Shown one piece after another: positions 24,809 through 38,994 of a stretch of DNA of 57,929 nucleotides. The notes under the pieces were generated by a model. It was given only the letters and a program-made list of their open reading frames with translations. It was not told the origin of the DNA and did no database searches. The position numbers and the translations under genes were made by a program. The first letter of the stretch is position 1, and each line of letters opens with the position of its first letter. Source of the DNA: UBA7803 sp041686955 (GTDB lineage: Bacteria > Pseudomonadota > Gammaproteobacteria > Pseudomonadales > Azotimanducaceae); assembly GCA_041686955.1 (NCBI GenBank), contig JAWLCV010000020.1, positions 1-57,929 of the forward strand, given 5' to 3'.

Positions 24809-25579
24809 GTGACTCCGGTAGAGCAAACAGCCCGTCCCGCGGCCGATACGGCGTTGTGTCGGCGCGTTGAGGAGGCTTCCCTCAACGCCTGGCCCGCCAT
24901 GCAGCAGCTTCTGGTGGACGGCTGGCTGCTGCGCCTTGCCCAGGGCTTCACCAAGCGCGCCAATTCGGTGATTCCCCTGTATGCCGGCAGCCAGCCGCTC
25001 CCGGACAAAGTCCGTTTCTGCGAGAACGTCTACGCCCGGGAACGGCTGAAAACCATCTTCCGCCTCACCTCCATCGGCGACCACGGGGGGCTCGACGAGT
25101 TCCTCGCCCTTCGCGGCTACCGCCACCTGGATCTCACCGAGGTGCTGACCCTGCCGCTCGACCGGGCGTTGCAGCCGAGCCCGGATTTGTGCCTGCTCAC
25201 CATGGAGCGCTGGCTGGCGGTGTACGGCACCCTCACGGGGATGCCGGAAGGCGCCCGCGCCCTTCACGGTGCCATCCTGCGGGGCATTCCCCTGCCCTGC
25301 GCCTACGCCGCCGTCGGCACCCCGGACGCTCCGTTGGCGTGCGGGCTGGCGGTGCTCGAGCAGGACCTGGTGGGCTTGTTCGACGTGGTGACGCATCCCC
25401 GTGCCCGGCGCGCCGGGTACGGCAGCGCGCTGGTCGAAGGCCTGCTCGCCTGGGCCCGGGAACAGGGCGCCCGCCGGGCCTATCTGCAGATGGTGGCCGA
25501 CAACGAGCCCGCCCGGGCGCTGTACCGCAAGCTCGGGTTCGAAACCCTCTATCGATACTGGTACCGCGTCTCCGCCTGA
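24809..25579 (+). CDS. GNAT-family N-acetyltransferase, two-domain
   Basis: This protein of about 256 residues has a divergent N-terminal GNAT-like half, starting with LNAWPAMQQLLVDGWLLRLA and GFTKRANSV. The C-terminal half has an intact acetyl-CoA loop (HPRARRAGYGSALVEGLLAW) and the closing LYRKLGFETLYRYWYR. The substrate is unknown. The GTG at 24809 is chosen because the upstream ATG at 24725 would translate the 14-base tandem repeats into a low-complexity Pro/Arg/Ala stretch. A longer reading remains possible, since all four units stay in the same open frame. Confidence 0.72.
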   Translation: MTPVEQTARPAADTALCRRVEEASLNAWPAMQQLLVDGWLLRLAQGFTKRANSVIPLYAGSQPLPDKVRFCENVYARERLKTIFRLTSIGDHGGLDEFLALRGYRHLDLTEVLTLPLDRALQPSPDLCLLTMERWLAVYGTLTGMPEGARALHGAILRGIPLPCAYAAVGTPDAPLACGLAVLEQDLVGLFDVVTHPRARRAGYGSALVEGLLAWAREQGARRAYLQMVADNEPARALYRKLGFETLYRYWYRVSA

Positions 25580-25690
25580 AGCCCGGGCACGAGAGTCAAC
25601 CCTTGATTCGCGCCCGCGTTTTTGAGATGTTTCGTCCCTCGCGCGCGAAAAGCGTCGGCGGCTTAAAAATAAAACTATAAAAATCAGCCG

Positions 25691-25700
25691 GTTACGTAAC
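25691..25700. promoter_or_regulatory. Perfect 10-base palindrome GTTACGTAAC upstream of gltB
   Basis: The 291-base gap between the GNAT gene and gltB starts with nothing I recognise. An unusual A-rich block follows (25663-25686, CTTAAAAATAAAACTATAA), with TATAAA at 25676 as a possible -10 but no good -35. GTTACGTAAC follows at 25691-25700 and a hairpin at 25770. Such a short perfect palindrome next to a promoter-like stretch is a candidate operator. Confidence 0.35.
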
Positions 25701-25769
25701 AGCAAGCATTGAACCCGACGGTTCCGGCGGCTGCCCTGCGCGAGCTACCGGGGTCGTCCTTGTGCCCAA

Positions 25770-25790
25770 CCTACCGGATCAGCCGGTAGG
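25770..25790. promoter_or_regulatory. Hairpin in the gltB leader
   Basis: CCTACCGG and CCGGTAGG form a perfect eight-base stem with the five-base loop ATCAG, about 80 bases before the gltB start. No T-run follows, so it does not look like an intrinsic terminator. It could be a leader RNA structure or a protein site. Confidence 0.4.
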
Positions 25791-25870
25791 CTGGCCGATC
25801 GTGCCCGTCGTTCGCGGGCCGAGAGCCGAGGCGGGCAGAAGTTGAAGGTAAACCACCAGAGAGCGGTACC

Positions 25871-30430
<4,560 letters not shown>

Positions 30431-30480
30431 ACACCGCCGAAGAACGGCAAAACAAACGATTCAGCAGTTCGGATAGTCAG

Positions 30481-31944
<1,464 letters not shown>

Positions 31945-31954
31945 CTTCGCCGAG

Positions 31955-33436
31955 CTACCCCTGAAGCGCGGTGCGCACCCCCGCCTGGACTTGTCCGAAC
32001 GTGCGCAGCCACGGCTTCACCTGACCGATGCTCGCCGGCAGCTTGCGGGCTGCCTGCTCGGCGGCCTCGCGGCTCGGGAAGGAACCGAAGATCACCACGT
32101 GGAGGATGCGTCCGTCCCGCTGCAGCCGGTAGACGGCGAAGTCGCCGGGATCGGGCTGGCTCGTCACGTAGCTGGCCGCCCGCTCGGCGCTCGAGACGCT
32201 GACGAGCTGCAGCGTGTAGTGCTCCGGCGACTGCCGCATGATCCAGGTGGCATCGCGGGGACCCGGGGGCGCAGGCGTAGCCGCGGGTGGAACCGAGGCC
32301 ACGGATTCTTCCGCCGGTTTCGATTCCACGGGCGCGGGTTCCGCGGGGGCCGCCGATACCTGCTCCGCGGCCGGGCGCTCCGCCACCGGCCGCGGAGAGT
32401 CCGCGACGGTCACGGCCTGCTCCACATCCGGTTCTTCGCGGAAGGCCGGCTCGGCGGCAGCCTTCTCCGCCGGAGCCGCCTCTGGCGGGGCCGCTTTCGC
32501 CGGAGCCACCTTCGCCGGGGCCGGCTTCACCGGGGCCGCCTCGGCAGCGGGCGGGAGCTCGAGTGTCTCCGTCCGCGTCACCGCATCGGCCGGCTCGGCG
32601 CTCGGCTGCAGGAGCAGATAAGCCAGCCCCACCAGCACCACCAGCGCCGCCACCACGGCCGTATGCACGGCAGGAAAGCGCCGCAGGCCCTCGCCCATGT
32701 CCCCGGCCTGAATCCGCGCGAGCAGCACGTTGGCCATCTGATCTATGCGGCCTGGGAGTCCTTCCGAAAGCCGCGCCACGTCCTTCACCTGGGCGTCGCT
32801 GAACGGCAGCGGCCCCTCGTGCCCCATCTCGCGCATGCGCCAGTCGAGGTAATCGCGCACACCGGCCTCATCGAAACCGGTGAGCCGGATCTCGTGCCAG
32901 CCGAGCTCCAGCGGCCGCGCGACCCGCTCCACCGCCGGCACCAGACGCACCTCGCCGAAGAGCACCAGCCGCAGCGGCGAGCGGCTCGCCAGGGCGATGA
33001 GCTGCTCCAGCGCGCGCGCCTCGAGCAGCTCGGCGTCGTCGATGAGGGCCGCGCAGAACCGGTCGGACTGCTCCTGGGCCTGAGCATGCTCGGCGACGAT
33101 GAGCTGCAGCAACTGGCTGTCGGCTTCCGCCGGCGCGGCCAGCCCGAAGCCGTGCACCATGGCGTTCAGCAACGCGCGCCGGCTCGTCACCTGGGCGGCG
33201 CTGATGCGGGCCGCCTTGGCACGAGGCTCCAGGCTCGCCGACAGCGTGCGATAGAGGGCCGTCTTGCCCACGCCCCTGGGTCCCGTAACCAGCAACACGC
33301 GCCGCGACCACTGCGACAGGTGGCGTAGCTGCTCCAGATGAGTCTTCCGGTCACCTCCGGCAAAGAAGCCCTTTGGGGGTGCCCCGAAAGGATTTCCCAG
33401 CTCGTCCGGCCGGTTGGATGCCTCGCGCTCAGCCAT
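31955..33436 (-). CDS. damX: DamX-like SPOR-domain cell-division protein
   Basis: This 493-residue protein has an N-terminal AAA-type domain with a Walker A site GPRGVGKT (52-59). One membrane segment near 258-276 (VHTAVVAALVVLVGLAYLLL) and a long Ala/Pro/Glu-rich periplasmic linker (about 280-410) follow. A C-terminal SPOR domain (HYTLQLVSVSSAERAASYV, then VVIFGSFPSREAAEQAARKL) binds denuded septal peptidoglycan. It follows aroB, overlapping it by eight bases, as in E. coli. The AAA-like part is longer than the E. coli DamX N-terminus. Confidence 0.88.
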   Translation of the reverse strand: MAEREASNRPDELGNPFGAPPKGFFAGGDRKTHLEQLRHLSQWSRRVLLVTGPRGVGKTALYRTLSASLEPRAKAARISAAQVTSRRALLNAMVHGFGLAAPAEADSQLLQLIVAEHAQAQEQSDRFCAALIDDAELLEARALEQLIALASRSPLRLVLFGEVRLVPAVERVARPLELGWHEIRLTGFDEAGVRDYLDWRMREMGHEGPLPFSDAQVKDVARLSEGLPGRIDQMANVLLARIQAGDMGEGLRRFPAVHTAVVAALVVLVGLAYLLLQPSAEPADAVTRTETLELPPAAEAAPVKPAPAKVAPAKAAPPEAAPAEKAAAEPAFREEPDVEQAVTVADSPRPVAERPAAEQVSAAPAEPAPVESKPAEESVASVPPAATPAPPGPRDATWIMRQSPEHYTLQLVSVSSAERAASYVTSQPDPGDFAVYRLQRDGRILHVVIFGSFPSREAAEQAARKLPASIGQVKPWLRTFGQVQAGVRTALQG

Positions 33437-34520
33437 CGCAGCCGCGTCCCCCTTCAGCGAGGATCGCCTCCAGCGCCTGGGGCGGCACCTCGTCCGTCAC
33501 CACGGCCTGCCCGAGGGAGTCCGCCAGCACCAGGCGCAGGCGTCCGTCCTGCACCTTCTTGTCCACCTTCATGACGCCGAGCATGTCGTCGACGGGCAGC
33601 GGCGGCGGCTTCACCGGCAGGCCCATGGCGCGGAGGAGTTCGGTGACGCGAGCAGCGTCCGCCACGTCCAGCCTCCCCAGACGGGCGGAGAGATCGGCGG
33701 CCAGCACCATGCCCATGGCCACGGCCTCGCCGTGCAGGAACTTGCGGTAATCCGTGAGCGTCTCGATGGCGTGGCCGAAGGTGTGCCCGAAATTGAGAAT
33801 GGCCCTCTGTCCGCCTTCCCGCTCGTCGGCCGCCACCACCTCCGCCTTCACCTCACAGGAGCGGCGCACCGCGTGCGCCACCGCCGCCGGATCGCGCCGT
33901 GTCAGATCGGCGGCGTGAGTCTCCAGCCATCCGAAGAAGGCGGGGTCATGGATCACCCCGTACTTGACCACCTCCGCGAGCCCCGCACGATACTCGCGGT
34001 CGGGCAGGGTCTCGAACACCGACGAGTCAGCGATCACGCAGCGGGGCTGGTGAAACGCGCCGATCATGTTCTTGCCGCGAGGATGGTTCACGCCGGTCTT
34101 GCCGCCCACCGAGGAATCCACCTGCGCGAGCAGGGTGGTGGGTACCTGAATGAAATCGACGCCACGCTGGAAGGTGGCGGCGGCGAAGCCGGTGAGGTCG
34201 CCCACCACGCCTCCGCCCAGGGCGATGAGCGTGGTGGTCCGGTTGTGGCCGCGCTCCAGCAGAAAATCCATGACCCGGGCGTAGCTCGCGAGGTTCTTGT
34301 GCTGCTCGCCGTCGGGCAGGAGAAACACGTCCACCTGGGGCAGCGCCGCCAACGCCTCCCGCAGGGTCTCGAGGTAGAGCGGCGCCACCACGTCGTTGCT
34401 CACCACCGCCACCTGATTGCCCCGGATGTGTGGCCGCAGCAGGTCTGCGCGCGACATGAGGCCCGCGCCGATGTAGATGGGGTAGCTGCGCTCGCCCAGA
34501 GCTACCTGGACCATTTCCAT
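33429..34520 (-). CDS. aroB: 3-dehydroquinate synthase
   Basis: This 363-residue second enzyme of the shikimate pathway closes DAHP to dehydroquinate with NAD and a metal. Visible are ERSYPIYIGAGL, the NAD loop LLPDGEQHKNL and GHNRTTTLIALGGGVVGDLTG, the FIQVPTTLLAQVDSSVGGKTG stretch with NHPRGKNMIGAF, and the metal ligands in ILNFGHTFGHAIE. The ATG at 34520 overlaps the aroK stop (TGATG); a GTG one codon upstream is equally possible. Confidence 0.97.
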   Translation of the reverse strand: MEMVQVALGERSYPIYIGAGLMSRADLLRPHIRGNQVAVVSNDVVAPLYLETLREALAALPQVDVFLLPDGEQHKNLASYARVMDFLLERGHNRTTTLIALGGGVVGDLTGFAAATFQRGVDFIQVPTTLLAQVDSSVGGKTGVNHPRGKNMIGAFHQPRCVIADSSVFETLPDREYRAGLAEVVKYGVIHDPAFFGWLETHAADLTRRDPAAVAHAVRRSCEVKAEVVAADEREGGQRAILNFGHTFGHAIETLTDYRKFLHGEAVAMGMVLAADLSARLGRLDVADAARVTELLRAMGLPVKPPPLPVDDMLGVMKVDKKVQDGRLRLVLADSLGQAVVTDEVPPQALEAILAEGGRGCDG

Positions 34521-35044
34521 CACACGACCCCGTCTTCCCTGAGCCGCTTCTCGATCTCCCGCGCCAGCACCCTGGGGCCCTGGCGGTCGGTGACGAAATG
34601 GTAGTCGGCCACCTCCCGGTACAGCGGGTCCCGCTCCCGGCGCAGCCGGACCAGGGTTTCCCGCGGATCCCCCTGTTGCAGCAGCGGCCGCTTCCGATCA
34701 CGCCGGGTGCGCTCCACCAGGCGCTCCAGGGGACTGTCCAGATGAATCACCACACCGCGGGCGGCGAGGAGGGTGCGGTTACAGGGGAGGATCACGGCAC
34801 CGCCCCCCGTGGCCAGCACGATGCCCTGACGGCTGGTGAGGTCGTCGAGCACCTGATGTTCCCGTTCGCGAAATCCACTTTCGCCTTCCACGTCGAAGAT
34901 CCAGGCCACCGGCGCGCCGGCCCGTTCCTCGATCTCGGTGTCCGAATCGAAGAACTCCATTCCCAGCGCCTGCGCGAGCAAACGACCCACTGTGCTTTTT
35001 CCCACCGCCATCAGGCCGACGAGAATGATGTTCGGTTTGCTCAT
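34520..35044 (-). CDS. aroK: Shikimate kinase
   Basis: This 174-residue P-loop kinase phosphorylates shikimate. The Walker A is GLMAVGKST (10-18), followed by LLAQALGMEFFDSDTEIEER with the substrate-binding aspartate, FREREHQVLDDL and LATGGGAVI, with the lid RTRRDRKRPLLQ. It heads the aroK-aroB-damX operon. No Shine-Dalgarno is exposed: a perfect ten-base stem hairpin (35049-35073) ends four bases before the ATG, so translation or transcription may be controlled by that structure. Confidence 0.97.
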   Translation of the reverse strand: MSKPNIILVGLMAVGKSTVGRLLAQALGMEFFDSDTEIEERAGAPVAWIFDVEGESGFREREHQVLDDLTSRQGIVLATGGGAVILPCNRTLLAARGVVIHLDSPLERLVERTRRDRKRPLLQQGDPRETLVRLRRERDPLYREVADYHFVTDRQGPRVLAREIEKRLREDGVV

Positions 35045-35048
35045 GCGA

Positions 35049-35073
35049 AGACGGCGCCCATACGGCGCCGTCT
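35049..35073 (-). promoter_or_regulatory. Perfect hairpin directly before the aroK start codon
   Basis: AGACGGCGCC and GGCGCCGTCT form a perfect ten-base GC-rich stem with a five-base loop between pilQ and aroK. On the minus strand its 3' foot ends four bases before the aroK ATG. No T-run follows, so an ordinary intrinsic terminator for pilQ is not clearly shown. It would cover the ribosome-binding region of aroK in any read-through transcript. Confidence 0.65.
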
Positions 35074-35101
35074 AGTGTACCGTAGGATCACCCCGGTTGA
35101 T

Positions 35102-37246
35102 CTACCGGGTCAACGCATCCTGGATGATCCGCGGCGTGATGAAGATCAGCAGCTCCTGCTTGTCGTCCCGTTCCACCGTGCGCTTGAACAGCCGGCCCAC
35201 GTACGGCAGGTCGCCGAGGAACGGCGTCTTCGTGGTGGAGGAGTTCCGATCCGTGGTGAAGATGCCGCCGAGCACGATGGTCTGAGCGTTGTCCACCAGC
35301 ACCTGGGTCTGAATCTCGTTGGTGTTGATGGAGGGAACGCCGCCGAATATCGTTCCCACCGTGTCCTGCTTCACCGTCAGCTCCATGATGATGCGATCGT
35401 CGGGGGTGATCTGCGGGGTGACCTCCAGGGACAGCACGGCGTCCTTGAACGAGACGGAGGTAGCGCCGCTGGAGGAGGCTTCCTGATAGGGAATCTCCAC
35501 ACCGGACTCGATGATCGCCGACGACTTGTCCGCGGTGATCACCTTGGGCCGGGCCACCACCTCGGCGTGGCCGTCGGCCGCGAGCGCCGAAAGCTCCAGG
35601 TCGAGCAGCAGCCCTTCGTTGGTGAAGCCGATGCCGAAGCTGGAGGCACCGGCGCCGCTGACCCCCAGGTCCACCACCAGGTCGCCGGGCGAGGTCACCT
35701 CGCCGGAACCGTCGACGATGACGTTCTGCAGCTCGCTCAGGGTGTCCAGCGAGCCGCCCATGCGGAGCTGGCCGGCGCCGAACTCGTCGATGGAGCCGCC
35801 GCCCCAGCGGATACCGAGTTCCTCGGAGTAGTTGGCGTTGGCGGTGACGATCCGTGCCTCGATGAGCACCTGCCGCACCGGAATGTCGAGCTGGGCGATG
35901 ACCCGGCGGAACTCCTCGATCTTGTCCGCCGTGTCGGTGAGGATGATGGCGTTGGTCCGTTCGTCGACGATCACGCTGCCCCGCTCGGAGAGCATGGAAC
36001 GGTTGCCGCCTTCCCCGGCGGACTGGAACAGCTCGAAGAGCTGCCCGGCGCTGGCGTAGCGGACCTGGATGAACTCCGTGCGCAGCGGCGCGAGCTCGGA
36101 AATCTGCTTCTGGTTCTCGAGCTCCAGTTTCTCCCGGGCGGCGATCTCGGCCGCCGGAGCCACCAGCAGCACGTTGCCCACCTGCCGCTTGTCGAGGCCC
36201 TTGGTCTTGAGAATCAGCTCCAGCGCCTGGTCCCAGGGCACGTTCTGCAGCCGCAGGGTGATGCGGCCGGAGACGGTGTCGCTCGCCACCAGATTCAGGT
36301 CGGTGAAGTCGGCGATGAGCTGCAGCACCGAGCGCACCTCGATGTCCTGGAAGTTCAGCGACAGCTTTTCGCCCGTGTACTTGAACTGGTCCTCCCGGGC
36401 CTCGAGCTCCTCCGGGGAGAGCGGATTGACGTCGATGGTCAACGTGTTGTCCGCCTGGTAGGCCAGGTAGTCGTAGTCGCCGGTGGCGTCCACCGTGAAC
36501 GTGGTGTGGGAGCCCTGCTGCAACGCGTCGACGATCTGCACGGGCGTCGCGAAGTCGGTGACGTCCAGGCGCCGCTGCAGTTCCTGGGGCAGCGTGGTGT
36601 TGCGCACCTCCACCCGGATCTTGCCTGCCTGACTGGAGACGTTCACGGGGGCCTTGGGGTCGGAGAGCTTGATGATCACCCGGCCCTCACCTTCCGCGCC
36701 ACGGCGGAAATCCACTTCGGTGATGCGTGAATCGGCTGCAGCGCCGCCCCTGGGCGCCTGATCATCGGCGCTGACGTACTCCTGCTGCGCCGGGGTCCCA
36801 CTCTGCGCGTCGGCGCCCACCAGCAGGTAGAGGGTGTCGCCCTCCACCCGGGTCTCGTAGGGAACCAGCCGGGTCAGGTTGACGATGGCCCGGGTGCGGT
36901 CCTTGGTGGAGACGATGGAGACCCGCCGGGCGTTGCCGATACCCAGGTCGTGGTGCTTCTCGTCGAGCCCGCTTTCGACGCCGGGCATGTCCAGCACGAT
37001 CCGCGCCGGACGCTCGATGGTGTAGCCCCGGGGCGCCGGCGGCGCCTGGTCGAAGTGCAGCCGGATCTCGGTCTTGTCGCCGGGCAGAGACGAGAATTCC
37101 ACGTCCTCGATGGTGGCGGCCAACGCGGGGAAGGCAACCAGGGCCAACGCCGCTGCGATCCATCGCCCGAGCCTGGGGACGCGGCCACTGCCAGCTTCGC
37201 GACGGCACCCGCGCCCACTCTCTATCCTGTTCACCATGACGTTCAT
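35102..37246 (-). CDS. pilQ: Type IV pilus secretin PilQ
   Basis: This 714-residue outer-membrane secretin forms the gated channel for the pilus fibre. A signal peptide ends at FPALAATIED. Two AMIN-type domains (about 45-300) bind peptidoglycan. An STN/N0 domain follows (LSLNFQDIEVRSVLQLIADF), then an N1 domain (IQVRYASAGQLFELFQ) and the C-terminal secretin pore (VLIEARIVTANANYSEELGI, TTKTPFLGDLPYVGRLFKR). The ATG at 37246 overlaps the pilP stop (ATGA). It is the last gene of pilMNOPQ. Confidence 0.97.
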   Translation of the reverse strand: MNVMVNRIESGRGCRREAGSGRVPRLGRWIAAALALVAFPALAATIEDVEFSSLPGDKTEIRLHFDQAPPAPRGYTIERPARIVLDMPGVESGLDEKHHDLGIGNARRVSIVSTKDRTRAIVNLTRLVPYETRVEGDTLYLLVGADAQSGTPAQQEYVSADDQAPRGGAAADSRITEVDFRRGAEGEGRVIIKLSDPKAPVNVSSQAGKIRVEVRNTTLPQELQRRLDVTDFATPVQIVDALQQGSHTTFTVDATGDYDYLAYQADNTLTIDVNPLSPEELEAREDQFKYTGEKLSLNFQDIEVRSVLQLIADFTDLNLVASDTVSGRITLRLQNVPWDQALELILKTKGLDKRQVGNVLLVAPAAEIAAREKLELENQKQISELAPLRTEFIQVRYASAGQLFELFQSAGEGGNRSMLSERGSVIVDERTNAIILTDTADKIEEFRRVIAQLDIPVRQVLIEARIVTANANYSEELGIRWGGGSIDEFGAGQLRMGGSLDTLSELQNVIVDGSGEVTSPGDLVVDLGVSGAGASSFGIGFTNEGLLLDLELSALAADGHAEVVARPKVITADKSSAIIESGVEIPYQEASSSGATSVSFKDAVLSLEVTPQITPDDRIIMELTVKQDTVGTIFGGVPSINTNEIQTQVLVDNAQTIVLGGIFTTDRNSSTTKTPFLGDLPYVGRLFKRTVERDDKQELLIFITPRIIQDALTR

Positions 37247-37809
37247 CCTTTGTCTCCACCCCCCAACGGGACGGTGCGGCCGCGCTGCACCCAGCCGCCC
37301 GTTCCATCCGGAACTATCTCGACCAGCTCGATTTCTGTTTCTTGTATCGCTTCGACCTTGCCGTGATCGGTGCCGAGGTAGTCGCCCCGCTGCACACGAT
37401 GCACCCCGCCGTCGCCGTCCTGCACCAGGGCATACATCCGTTCGCCCTGGGCCAGGGTTCCCACCATGGTCAGGTTGGCGATGGGATACTGCTCCAGGTA
37501 CTGTTTCGGCCGATTCAAGTCGGGCTTCACCTGGGGGCCGCTCTGCTGTCCCGGCACCCGCTTGATCACCACCGGCGGCTCGAACGGGGCGCGCAGGTTG
37601 CTCGCCTGATAGGCGAAAGGCGGCACCTGCTCGAACGGCGGCAGCGGCTCGATGGGGCCGGGCTCCCGTTGCTGAACCTCGACCATGAACTGCTTCAGAT
37701 CGGCGTGCTCGCCGCTGCCGGCGCATCCTGCGAGCGCGGCGGTTCCGAGCAGGGCCAGCGATGCCCGCGCGTACCAGGCAGATACGCGCACTCTCCGTAT
37801 CCGCATCAT
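37243..37809 (-). CDS. pilP: Type IV pilus inner-membrane lipoprotein PilP
   Basis: This 188-residue lipoprotein (lipobox LAGCAGSG) has a proline-rich linker and a C-terminal HR-type beta-domain (LTMVGTLAQGERMYALVQDG, VHRVQRGDYLG, IELVEIVPDGTGGWVQR). It connects the PilN/PilO inner-membrane platform with PilQ. It overlaps both pilO and pilQ through ATGA junctions, so the stoichiometry is coupled by translation. Confidence 0.95.
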   Translation of the reverse strand: MMRIRRVRVSAWYARASLALLGTAALAGCAGSGEHADLKQFMVEVQQREPGPIEPLPPFEQVPPFAYQASNLRAPFEPPVVIKRVPGQQSGPQVKPDLNRPKQYLEQYPIANLTMVGTLAQGERMYALVQDGDGGVHRVQRGDYLGTDHGKVEAIQETEIELVEIVPDGTGGWVQRGRTVPLGGGDKG

Positions 37810-38417
37810 CCTTCCTCGTCCAGGTACCGGTAAGTCTTCGCCAGAATCGACATCTTCAGGTCCTGCGGCGACTTCTGCGGCTCGATCTTGAAGTCGTGCA
37901 GGGTGACGATCCGTGACAGGTTCGCCACGCCGCTCACGAAGGAGCCGATCTTGTGATAGTTCCCTTCCACCACGATCTGGATGGGCAGCTCCACGTAGAA
38001 CTCGGTGCGCTGCTCGTCCTGCAGATCGATGCTCTCGATCTTCAGCTCGTTGTCGATGGCGGTGCGGGTGATGTCCTCGAGCAGCCCCGGCACCTCGGTA
38101 TCGCTCGGAAGCTGCCGCAACAGGCCTTCGAACTGGGTCTCCATCTCGATCTTCTGCTGGCGGTAGGCCTCCAGGTTCGCGGCCTTGAAGCTCTTGGCTT
38201 CGAAGTCCTGGCGCAGCTCCTGCTCCTTCTGCGCCGCCCGCTCCAGCGCCTCCCGCTTGTCGGAGATGTACAGAGAATAGCCGCCGCCCAGCACGAGCAC
38301 GAACAGCAGCACCATGACGATGACCTTCACGGGTCCCGGCCAGGACCCGACGTTGTTCATGTCCAGGTCGGCCAGGTCGAAGTTCTGCAGCTGTTCCAGG
38401 GAGTCTTTCAGCGCCAT
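37806..38417 (-). CDS. pilO: Type IV pilus assembly protein PilO
   Basis: This 203-residue bitopic protein has a short cytoplasmic N-terminus, one membrane segment (about 28-48, VKVIVMVLLFVLVLGGGYSL), a coiled-coil (EALERAAQKEQELRQDFEAK) and a ferredoxin-like periplasmic domain (IQIVVEGNYHKIGSFVSGVA). It pairs with PilN in the alignment complex. It starts five bases before the pilN stop on the minus strand. Confidence 0.95.
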   Translation of the reverse strand: MALKDSLEQLQNFDLADLDMNNVGSWPGPVKVIVMVLLFVLVLGGGYSLYISDKREALERAAQKEQELRQDFEAKSFKAANLEAYRQQKIEMETQFEGLLRQLPSDTEVPGLLEDITRTAIDNELKIESIDLQDEQRTEFYVELPIQIVVEGNYHKIGSFVSGVANLSRIVTLHDFKIEPQKSPQDLKMSILAKTYRYLDEEG

Positions 38418-38421
38418 GACG

Positions 38422-38994
38422 TCACTCCCCTTCCGCGGTGGTGGTGGGATGGGTCTGCACGAACGTCAGGTTGAACGTGCTGGCCTGGGGCCCGTAATCG
38501 GAGTTCTGCGGATCTTCCTTGATGCTCTTCAGGTTCGGGCTGGCGAACCAGTCGGAGTTGTCGAGGTTGCGCATCAGGGTCGAGATGCGATTGTTGGATT
38601 CCGCCACCCCTTCCACCGAGAGCCGATTGCCCTGCATCGCCAGGCTGCGGAAGTGCACGCCCTTGGCGAGCGTGCGCACCAGCTCGTCGAACACCCGCAC
38701 GATCACCGGGCGGTTGCCCTGAAGCTCCTGGATCACCCGCATGCGGGCGAGCAGCTCGTCCCGGGTCTTCTGCAGATCGCGGATCTCGGCGATCTTCTGG
38801 TCGAGAACGGCGATCTCCTTCTGCAGATACGCGTTGCGGGACTCCTGATCCTCGATCCGCCCACCGAGGTACCAGCCGAAGACCGCCACCAGCGCCACCC
38901 CGGCCACCAGCACGCCGCCCAGGTTGACGAGAAATTCCTTTTTCCTGCGCTCGCGTTCCCACTCGCGCCACGGCAATAGGTTGATGCGCGCCAT
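38422..38994 (-). CDS. pilN: Type IV pilus assembly protein PilN
   Basis: This 190-residue bitopic protein begins MARINLLPWREWERERRKKE, the segment that binds the groove of PilM. A membrane segment (about 25-43), a coiled-coil and a periplasmic ferredoxin-like domain (FRSLAMQGNRLSVEGVAESN) follow. Its ATG overlaps the pilM stop by one base (TGATG). Confidence 0.96.
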   Translation of the reverse strand: MARINLLPWREWERERRKKEFLVNLGGVLVAGVALVAVFGWYLGGRIEDQESRNAYLQKEIAVLDQKIAEIRDLQKTRDELLARMRVIQELQGNRPVIVRVFDELVRTLAKGVHFRSLAMQGNRLSVEGVAESNNRISTLMRNLDNSDWFASPNLKSIKEDPQNSDYGPQASTFNLTFVQTHPTTTAEGE

